NCBI RefSeq assembly: GCF_018812025.1
Contig: NC_063045.1
Span: forward strand, 50,263,629-50,327,628
Length of the DNA: 64,000 nt
Source of the DNA: Megalobrama amblycephala
Taxonomy: Eukaryota > Chordata > Actinopteri > Cypriniformes > Xenocyprididae
Reading direction: 5' to 3'
Shown here: positions 55,776 to 64,000 of the stretch, piece by piece
Numbering within the stretch: position 1 is the stretch's first letter
How the letters are laid out: the number at the start of each line of letters is the position of its first letter
Position numbers and translations under genes: made by a program
The notes under the pieces: generated by a model
The model's database searches: none
What the model was told of the DNA's origin: nothing
What the model saw: the letters and a program-made list of their open reading frames with translations, nothing else

Positions 55776-56634
55776 GTAGGTGTGGGAGATTTTCATTTAC
55801 TCTGCATAGAGTTCATTCAGAAGAATATGACCTTGTTTGTAGTGCTTCTTAATCCGAATTGTTTAAAGAAATGTGGATTTGCGGTTGGCGTATCATTAGT
55901 GTGAAAGGAAAGAGATTGTTGTCGGGTTTGTTGTTTATTTTCATTAAAGTTTATTAATGCTAAAAAGTGGTTGAGATTGAGTACACCCCCACCCCACATC
56001 TAATCTTCAGCGTCTTATAGTGGGAGTAATATAATAACGTTTTATCCCATTGTGGGAACTCCAGCTTGCTTTACAAAGCATTAATAATGATCTGTATCAT
56101 TCTCATTAAACTGCAGAAAATCCTCTTAACCTGCTGTCTTCCTGTTATCGTCGTGTTTACCACGCTGTACCATCTGTGAAGTTTACCAGTCTGTCTCCCT
56201 CTCTCTTTCTTTCTCACTCTTTCTCTCCCTCTTTCGACTCTCGCAGTCTTGAGATGTTCAGCACCATATCCCATTTGTCCTAACCTAGCCTGCCTGCTTG
56301 AATTTTAGTCCTGTTTCTGACAGGCTCACTTCATTTCTCATTTTTCTCTTTCTAAATGTTATCCCCATCTTTGGTGCCCTTGCTGAAGATTATGGTTGCT
56401 GTCATCAGCAAGGGTCCTCATCACTGTTACTCTTTAAAAGGAAGGGGTGTGTCTGTGCTTGAACTTGTGTGGGATTTGAATGCAACAGGTTTTACCTGCT
56501 TAGTGTGCAGATGCTCTGGGTTGGAAATTTTTTATGGTGGGGAATCTCCCAATGTATGTCCAGAGCATGTCTAAGTCATATTTCAGCCTAAAATCTAAAA
56601 ACAACAACAACAACAACAACAACAACAAAAATAC
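55776..56634. other. dlg2 intron with (CAA)n tract
   Basis: Unique intron; pyrimidine-rich patch at 56190-56240 and (CAA)n at about 56600-56628. Confidence 0.45.
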
Positions 56635-56823
56635 ACTACACTACACTATCAGTAAGATTTGTTTTAATGCTTTTTAAAGAAGCCTCACCAAGGCTTTTAT
56701 TTGATTCAAAATAAAGTATAATGGTAAAATTGTGAAATATTTTTACCATTTAAAAAACTTTTCTATTTTAATATATTTTAAAATGTAATTTATTCCTGTG
56801 ATGGCAAAGTTGAATTTTTAGCA
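56635..56823 (-). repeat. MITE family B, left part of a split copy
   Basis: Contains CACTATCAGTAAGATT, CTCACCAAGGCTTTTATTTG, AAATGTAATTTATTCCTGTG and GCAAAGTTGAATTTTTAGCAG in family B order. The copy resumes at 58365 after two inserted elements. Confidence 0.7.
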
Positions 56824-57595
56824 GCTAGTTAGATTTTGAAAAACATTACATAGTTATTCGGGCTGACACCATCAATAAACTTGTAACCAGTCCACATTAG
56901 GGGGCATAGCTATAACGGTCGAGACAGAATGAGTAAGAGGGAGATTAGAAAAAAATGAAATTAAAACTGCAGAAAGAAAGAAAGATGATGAGACACAATA
57001 CAAAAGAGCTCAAAAGAATATCACTGGAATGAAGGGTTATGACTGGGCAAGATCTTTAGGACCCGCGTTAATATTAGAAAAGCTTTCCAGCGCTGGAGAG
57101 AGCTTAGTGGGAAGACCTGAAAACGGCCGCTTTGATTCCGCTTCACATGTGAGTAACACTGGGTTTGTCTGTCATGATTGTCTGAAGGTGCTGTGCTGTT
57201 AGCGACTAACAGCAAACTCTTGTTTGTATTTACTCTTGTGTACTGTACGTTCTTTTTTTGTGCTTCCTTGTTGTTCGTTCATCATCTGTGCTTTATTTTT
57301 CATCAAGCATTTTGTTGCGTGTCAGCTGTGATAAACAGACATCCACTTTCACATTGCATGTGTAACAGTGGCCAGCTAGTGAGAGTTGTGCAGGTAAACC
57401 ACTGCACACTGATGACCGCTAGAGAATGCGGTGTTTGGTAAAGCCTTCAAGGAGTTCAAGACCGACTCGGAGCAGGTTGGTTAGGATTGGAGACTGAGTT
57501 TTGGAGGTGGAGCGATGAAGAGAGGGGTGGGTTTGGGTTAATTTCAAATATCAACAATGTCCAACAGTGTTTTTCAAAATCTACTTATCCCACCT
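56824..57595 (-). mobile_element. TTAA-target element family C, copy 2 (reverse)
   Basis: The right end CTTATCCCACCT precedes TTAA (57596-57599). The left end TAGATTTTGAAAAACATT is the inverted partner of the complement of AGTGTTTTTCAAAATCTA. The interior is the reverse of 49598-50400 but lacks the Harbinger MITE, giving the empty site. The TTAA at the left is not preserved. Confidence 0.65.
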
Positions 57596-58364
57596 TTAAA
57601 GGGTTAGTTAAAATTCTGTCATTTATTACTCACGCTCATGCCGTTCCAGACCCGTAAGACCTTCGTTAATCTTTGGAACGCAAATTGAGATATTTTTGTT
57701 GAAATCCGATGGCTCCGTGAGGCCTGCATAGCCAGCAATGACATTTCCTCTCTCAAGATCCATTAATGTACTAAAAACATATTTAAATCAGTTCATGTGA
57801 GTACAGTGGTTCAATATTAATATTATAAAGTGACGAGAATATTTAACAAATTATTTAGTGATGGCCGATTTCAAAACACTGCTTCAGGAAGCTTCGGAGC
57901 GTTATAATTCAGCATGTCGAATCAGCTGTTCGGAGCGCCAAATTCACGTGATTTCAGCAGTTTGGCGTTTTGTCACACGATCCGAATCATGATTCGATAC
58001 GCTGATTCATTATACTCCGAAGCTTCCTGAAGCAGTGTTTTGAAATCGGCCATCACTATATAATTCGTTATTCTGTTTTTTTTTTTTTGGCGCACCAAAA
58101 ATATTCTCGTCACTTTATAATATTAATATTGAACCACTGTACTCACATGAACTGATTTAAATATGTTTTTAGTACATTAATGGATCTTGAGAGAGGAAAT
58201 GTCATTGCTGGCTATGGAGGCCTCACGGAGCCATCGGATTTCAACTAAAATATCTTGATTTGTGTTCTGAAGATCAACGAAGGTCTTACAGGTGTAAAAC
58301 GGCACGAGGGTGAGTAATTAATGACAGTTTTCAATTTTCATTTTTGGGTGAACTGACACTTTAA
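57596..58364. mobile_element. 761-bp TTAA-flanked palindromic MITE
   Basis: Element 57600-58360 between TTAA (57596-57599, 58361-58364). The arms are very long inverted repeats: ATCCGATGGCTCCGTGAGGC, TCTCAAGATCCATTAATGTA and TTATAAAGTGACGAGAATAT on the left all recur as complements on the right, so about 250-300 bp can pair. The loop has CACTGCTTCAGGAAGCTTCG and its complement as well. It sits on the TTAA that bounds the family C copy. Confidence 0.9.
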
Positions 58365-58441
58365 GTGTTACATGATCCTTCAGAAATCATTCTACCATGC
58401 TGATTTAGTGCTCAAGAAACATTTATTATTATTATCATTAG
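58365..58441 (-). repeat. MITE family B, right part of the split copy
   Basis: GTGTTACATGATCCTTCAG, AAATCATTCTACCATGCTG and CTCAAGAAACATTTATTA continue the copy begun at 56635. About 20 bp of the consensus are missing at the junction. Confidence 0.7.
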
Positions 58442-58915
58442 TCGCTTTTCTCCCGTTGGGCCAAACAGTGGTTTCAGTTATATTTCTACTTGAGCTTGGT
58501 TTGGCACGGTAAGATTAAAAATCTTTCTAGGCCCGAAATTCTCTCCACGGTTGGCTGAAGCGTGCTGGTAGAATGCATGTAGTGATGTCGCCGCTCAGGA
58601 TTGGTCACTTGTCTGTTGCCTGACTACCTGTTTCTCTGTAGCTGGCAAAGCGCGCTATTTGAGTGAAGTAAACACGGTTCATCATAAAAATAAAAGAAAT
58701 ATCTGATCATCCTCCATAAGGTTGCTCTTTACATCTCATATCATCTGTAAACTCTTGTGCTACTTAGGCAATGACTGATGCATTTCTATTACATTCCAAA
58801 GAGCTCCGTTATCAATCCCACAGTGGAAAATAAAAAGATATCCGTGTTGGCTCGGCCGGATTGGCACAAAATGGAACGGTTAAGCAACAAGAACAGTTTG
58901 GCCCGACGGTGGAAA
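58442..58915. mobile_element. MITE with GCTTTTC..CCGT.GGGCCAAAC ends
   Basis: CGCTTTTCTCCCGTTGGGCC at the left pairs with the complement of GGCCCGACGGTGGAAAAGC at the right. Target duplication not resolved. Confidence 0.6.
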
Positions 58916-61030
58916 AGCAGCTGATATTGAAAACAGCTGTGTTGCTTAAACCGTGCTACTTGTTTGTAGCAATTTAAAAGTCTTTACTTTTCACCCTTTT
59001 TGGTTAAGTTTGTGTGTTGTTGGTACAGGCTTTGTTCTTCATTTGAACATCCAGCAAAGTGCTGCCTAGCAACCCATAACCTAGTGTTTAGGTGAAGGAA
59101 TCCTTGATCAGTGTTTTATTATTATTATTTTATTTTTTTATTCACACACTCAAACACATACATGTTCATATAGTCAAGCCTCCGAGGTGAGGAGGAAGAG
59201 GAAATTGATTTATGCTGACAAACCGAAGTGTCCAAAGGACACATCCCCCAGTCTGGAACTGTACGTCCAGAGGAGCAGAACGTGGGCGAATGCTGATGAC
59301 CGTAGGCCACATAAGGACAGAAACTTGCTCTACCTAGTAACTACCTAGATACCATCTGCATCATTTAATAGTTCTGAAATGAGCTTTACTGTGGTGGTAC
59401 TGATAAACAAATCATTTTGGGGGGAAAAGTGATTAATTGACATAAAAATTATGTCACAGTGCAAAAATCGTAATGGTCCTAAAAAAGCTTCAAGCAAAAT
59501 ATAATGTATTATTTAATGGTTAGGGTTTGAGTTAGGTGATTTTTAATCTTGACATTTTCTTGGTTCAGAAATTCACTTTATGATTGTATTGATTTATGTT
59601 TTGGCAGGAGGGTTTCACACCCTGCTCACCTGTCTGCCAGTGCTGGCACGGTTTCACTGCTGACTCTCCAGCAGAGGCTTCTGGAACATCACTGGAGTTA
59701 CTTTGAGATTTGTTTCATCTGTTCACAGGGTTTTAGAGGAACCTGTTTCTTGCTGCTGCTGCTGATGTTTTGCCTGTTCTATGTGAGTTTTATGGTCTTT
59801 GTCTCTGAGGGCAGATCTATCAACCAGAGCAGCAGTTTGGTAGTAATTAAAATTCTTTAATTGGACATACTGTCATCTGGCTTTGGAGAGTGGCTTTGTG
59901 TTTAATGCTAAAGGAAGGAATAATTTCCAGTGTATTTTTCTTTTGATGTATGGATCCATACATAAGCACCACTTACACACCTGCATGTGCAGGTGCATGT
60001 GCGCTGAATACTTTTAAACCAAATTTCTGGCGTTAACGATTATTCGTGGATTTAATAATGCATCTGAGGGGGTGACATGGGTATATTTCAGGACTTATAA
60101 ATGAAATTATTTTGGTTCAATCCTTACAAGGACAGAGCCAAGAAACCATCATAACCCTGTGCCTGCAAATATAAATAAGCACCTGCTAAATATACCTTTA
60201 TATTTTTAGTATACCTTTATATAAAATATACCTTTATATTTTTAGAACATTTTAGTAGACTTGCTCTTCTCTTCTTTCCCATCTTCAAAGATCTAATGGC
60301 TGTTTGCCCTGGTTCAGCCTGGATTTGGGGAGCATTTCATGCTTATTCATGGCCTCTCAGCTCACCTACTATTACAGAGGAACCACTGAAGCGATACAGT
60401 CAAATTGAAATGAAACCCTTTTTATTACTTGATCAGCAGAAAATGTCTCCAGCATCAGAAAATGTTTGCATCTGTGAATAACCTCTGAGCAAAAGTAATT
60501 TATTTTAAACAATTTGAAGATGGCCTTGATGTTGTACCTGCTCTATAGCCTCAACAAGCTCTCACAAAAAAGTGCTTTACGTGAATATTTTGGAATTTCA
60601 TCTCCAGAGAGATGGCTGTTTTAGGCATTGTTTGTGTAGTAGAGGCTTTTTGTCCTTGTGCATTCAATTGCCCTTCATATAAAAGATGTGTCTGGGTCAA
60701 ACGTGGACAGCATGCGCTTTCAGGTCATGTTGCCCGCTTGTGCTCAGAACCATTAAACTTGAGGAACAGGTGAAGGTAGACAGTCTCTCTCCTCTCTTTG
60801 ACCTGGCTACCCCAGCACCTGCTCTGCAAATATACCCATGCTTCCAATATGTCCTGAAGTTATTGTGAGAATTTCTCATTCCAGAATTTAAGAGGATAAT
60901 TTATTCTAAAATGATTTTTTTTGTTGTTTTTGTCATCATGAATGAAAGTGGATGGGGAGCAGGTGCTGTCAATTTTCAAAAATGACAAAAAAACAAAAAA
61001 AAAAACAATATTAAATGCATCATAACTATA
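58916..61030. other. dlg2 intron, unique
   Basis: No repeat families or exons recognised over about 2 kb. About 59150-59340 is GC-richer and may be a conserved block. A short GT/CA-rich patch is near 59990. Confidence 0.4.
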
Positions 61031-61620
61031 GTCTATATTAGGGGTGAGTGATATATCGGTAGACATGATTAACCAGTAGGAATTTGTCAACCGGTATAGA
61101 TTTTGGACTATCGTTTCTGAAAAGAGGACTTATTGTGGTTTATGCGTGTACTGTCTGAGAGGTGATTTCTGAGCGCTGTCTGAGAGAAACTCCCGTCTTT
61201 GTGAGTATCCTCATAAACACAGTTGTTTATGTTAGAGGTTGACCTCAGTGCCGATATTAAGCATTTTTATGGTTATTGGTATTGGTCATTTTCAAAACCG
61301 ATTTGCCGATTTGTTGTGAGTTTCAAATCCGGCTTATCAACACGGAAGGCTGAAGGCACTCTCACACCGAAAGCACTTGCTAACTGGAGCTGCTTCAGTG
61401 ATAATGCATCGGCCCTGAAAAACATATGTCTTAAGTGAACATAAACAGTTGAGAAAGAAAGCGCATGTGTATCAGTATATTAGATCTGTGCATTCAGTCT
61501 TAAAGTGACAGCAGCCTAATATATCTGCTGCCGTCTGTCATTAATGCTAATCAAACAACAAAAGAAAGAGAAAATCACTCACTGCTCTTGACTGAATCAT
61601 TTTTTTAACTTTAATATATT
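61031..61620. repeat. Mixed repeat fragments
   Basis: GGGGTGAGTGATATATCGG with AACCGGTATAG (61041-61100) looks like a hAT end. GTGCCGATATTAAGC and AAAACCGATTTGCCGATT (61249-61315) look like another. AAGTGACAGCAGCCTAATAT and GAGAAAATCACTCACTG (61503-61582) match 1711-1800. Boundaries are unclear. Confidence 0.45.
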
Positions 61621-62058
61621 TAATATATTTATATTTTTATATATTTAATTTAAACAGTGAAGACTAGTGTTTTTGTACAATTGATTACTTATAGGCTACT
61701 ACAATTTATGTAGTTCTAGTGTTGGAAATTTTCAGGTAGGTCTGTTTAATTTGTATCTTTGTTCTATTGTATTTTTTGTATTTCTGTTGCTTGTTTTTCA
61801 GGTCTATTTCATTTGTGTCTTTGTTCAATAGTTGTAATTAGTTTATTTTTCCTATTTACTTGTCTTCAGTGAGCTTGAGTTATTTTTATTTATTTTTTTA
61901 GTTTGTTAGGCTAGTTTAGTTTTTTTATGATATTGAAATTGGTGATGAGATGTATGAAATTTTAATGGTATCAAAAAAATTTGATACAACTATATTTAAA
62001 ACAAAAATAACTATATTGTGATATGTATTGTAAATGGTCAGCTTGCAGAATGCACGAC
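61621..62058. other. AT-rich intron
   Basis: T-rich sequence with TTTTTCAGGT and TTTAGTTTGTTAG patches; nothing identifiable. Confidence 0.4.
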
Positions 62059-62113
62059 AAAGAAAGAGTATAAATCAGAATAGTCTTTATTAGTAAATCC
62101 GTAACTGACAGGA

Positions 62114-62184
<71 letters not shown>

Positions 62185-62239
62185 TCCTGTCAGTTACGGA
62201 TTTACTAACAAAGACTATTCTGATTTATACTCTTTCTTT
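62059..62239. repeat. 60-bp near-perfect inverted repeat around (AT)n
   Basis: Left arm 62059-62118 and right arm 62180-62239 are reverse complements with a single mismatch (59 of 60). The loop of 61 nt is nearly pure AT. The structure could extrude as a long cruciform or form an RNA hairpin if transcribed. It has no transposon-like ends. Confidence 0.92.
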
Positions 62240-62242
62240 TAT

Positions 62243-62243
62243 T

Positions 62244-62290
<47 letters not shown>
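62243..62290. repeat. (AT)n microsatellite
   Basis: TA dinucleotides with a single ATG interruption, touching the transposon end at 62291. Confidence 0.9.
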
Positions 62291-64000
62291 GTGACCCGTC
62301 ACGGAATCCAGGGACACAAGTCGGCAGCACAACTCTCGAGCAAAATGAGAAAGAAGCATTTTTTTTCAAAATTGGTGATTTTCGTTTTTTTGCAGAATCT
62401 GTTAGTTGAGATCATGAAGAAGCCTTACCGTGTTTGAGATAGCAGTATTGGTATATTTAAAAGCGTACATTTTGAGGTCGAAATCGGCTTGTTTTTCGGA
62501 GATTCTAGCACGCAGTAGGGGCGTGTCATTGTCTGTGTGTATTTCCATACTGGGAAGCGTGGCTACTTATTATGCAGCGCTCTGGCCGGCTCTAGCTGAT
62601 ATCAAAATTCAATGAAGAACCGTGGCCGTTACACCGAAAATGTTTTGAAGTACTTCTTCGACAAGCCGGATGCTTATGAACAAGCGCTCACTGATTCTGA
62701 AGACAATCTGAGCGACGATGAAAGCGGCATAATAAGACATTACCTCTCTGGAGTCGGGTAACGCGCCGGCGCGTTTTGCAGGTTTTTTTTCACATTGCAG
62801 CAAAACAGACTTAAAATACTCCATCATATTTTGTCATAGAGACATAAGTAATATATATCAATTGAAACTATAGAATGTCTTCTTTTATTTGTGTACACTC
62901 AGAGTAAAAACAAAATGTTGTGCTTTTTGAAAAATAAAGAAAACTAACATGATGCGTGATCTCTCATCTCCCTCTGAACGAAGTCCAATCTGATAGTTCT
63001 CAGAAAATGAACTGTAACTTAGTGAATACTAATCATAAAAAAATTATACTTGTGTCTGAAAAAACGTTGAAATGTCAAGTTTTAAAATGTGTAAGTCAAA
63101 TCGAAAACAAACCTTCTGTGTTTATGTAATCTGTATGAAAAGAGAGCCATGTCAGAAGTCCGTGATTCAGCTCATTATCCGCTAATGCGGCCACGCCCAC
63201 GGAGCCAGCGCTATTCAGACGCAAATTCAGTCAATACATGCATTCATCGCCTCAATCGTGTATTTATTGTCTTGAAAAGTGTTTTGAATAGCCATAGTTA
63301 GCGATCTCTGGCCTCTGTTAGTCCAGTTATTTCCTGGATTGCCTATTCTTCTTTAACAGGCTTCTCAGGTGAGAACATTTCATTTCATGATTAGTGACCA
63401 AAATGATCACGGTTATCACAGAATCCTGTTCAAAAAGTCAATTCACCAAGTTTTATGTGGAAAACCAGCAAATAAAAAATAAAATTAGCATCAATATGTA
63501 CTTTTTCTTTACATAAACATTAAAATAATAACATTAAAAATGATGGGCAGATTTTAAAGGAGTGTCTTGCAACATGTTATCTACAATGCACAAGTTCAAA
63601 TAGAGTTTTGACAAAAAAGTCACATATTTCAGCCTCTAAATCATTTTTATAAAAGTAAAAAAAAATAAATTACTGACATTTACAATGCACATTAACCTTT
63701 ATTATTAATAGTATGCGGTCCATGCAGCTTTACAGGGGGTATGGCTTATCTAAATGAGATGTAAATGAGCCCTATTGTCACTCCCAGCAGGTGAGAACAG
63801 GTGAGAACTGCACAAACTTTAAAGGGGTTTTTCTCCCTCTTGAGCTTTCTTGATTGCCTACCTTCAAATGGCCACAACTTCTCCAAATATTATCAGATTT
63901 CCATGTGTCACACATCGTTGGAAAGCTTGGAGACTGCACTTTCAGAATCTGTGAATAACTCAAAATGCCCCAAAACCGACTTGTGTCCCTACTTTCCGTG
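62291..64000 (+). mobile_element. TIR DNA transposon reaching the window end
   Basis: The left end GTGACCCGTCACGGAATC is followed by AGGGACACAAGTCGG. The last bases of the window read CCGACTTGTGTCCCTACTTTC, then CGTG, the inverted partner, so about 10 bp of the right terminus probably lie beyond the window. The GTGAC/GTCAC start is itself a small palindrome. The interior of 1.7 kb is mostly non-coding. Superfamily is not certain; an acidic N-terminal-like ORF is compatible with piggyBac-type but no TTAA is visible at the left. Confidence 0.75.
62612..62761 (+). CDS. Short acidic ORF in the TIR transposon
   Basis: Forty-nine codons from ATG at 62612 to TAA, starting MKNRGRYTENVLKYFFDKPD and containing TDSEDNLSDDESG. 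Acidic Ser/Asp-rich starts of this kind are common at the N-termini of piggyBac-type transposases, but the match is only in character. It may be the first exon or a leftover start of the autonomous parent's gene. No other transposase part is recognised downstream. Confidence 0.3.
   Translation: MKNRGRYTENVLKYFFDKPDAYEQALTDSEDNLSDDESGIIRHYLSGVG

Noticed and set aside
1..64000. tRNA or rRNA genes, operons, phage or bacterial defence systems
   Set aside because: No cloverleaf, rRNA core or dense bacterial gene arrangement was seen; intron-exon structure and vertebrate transposons fit a fish nuclear genome.

Overview
The window looks like intronic DNA of a teleost fish, most likely a cyprinid (zebrafish, carp or goldfish relatives). 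It is AT-rich, has sparse exons, and is packed with DNA-transposon families (hAT, Tc1, PIF/Harbinger and TTAA-target elements) of the kinds I know from zebrafish. The species cannot be fixed from the sequence alone.

Only one host gene can be supported: dlg2 (PSD-93/chapsyn-110, a synaptic MAGUK scaffold), read on the + strand across the whole window. Three exons are visible. (1) 17915-17977 is an alternative first exon of the PSD-93-beta type with an N-terminal Cys pair. (2) 29440-29601 is the shared exon encoding the linker before PDZ1 (YRYQDDD ... SHISPLK). (3) 55698-55775 is a probable second alternative first exon (MFASIWYAKK ...). Every intron abutting these exons is phase 0, so either start can join the common downstream exons, which lie beyond the right edge. 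A 60-nt exon-like block with a GC donor at 31908-31967 may be an unrecorded cassette exon. The PDZ, SH3 and guanylate-kinase domains are not in the window.

Region by region. 0-5 kb: dispersed repeats, a cleanly bounded 198-bp hAT MITE, and a young but gutted Ty3/Gypsy LTR retrotransposon (2603-5167). 5-17 kb: unique intron, then MITEs, a 1.06-kb hAT element with its target duplication (12625-13687), and a Tc1 remnant (14095-15301) sitting in another hAT-type repeat. 17-32 kb: dlg2 exons 1 and 2, a Harbinger-like element with a MADF-type remnant (19080-19587), and an 839-bp TTAA element ending about 200 bp before the shared exon. 33-45 kb: a gene-free stretch with candidate conserved elements and several MITEs. 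45-49 kb: two Penelope-like retrocopies, one flanked by an unusual direct repeat of about 125 bp. 49-58.5 kb: three nested-insertion clusters that give relative insertion ages, plus the downstream dlg2 promoter and exon. 61-64 kb: a near-perfect 60-bp inverted repeat around an (AT)n tract and a terminal-inverted-repeat transposon cut off by, or ending at, the window edge.

I found no rRNA, tRNA, CRISPR array, operon or bacterial-type system. The main interest is the alternative N-terminus layout of dlg2 and the fine structure of the transposon nests. All family assignments rest on motif recognition and on comparison of copies within the window; no database search was possible.
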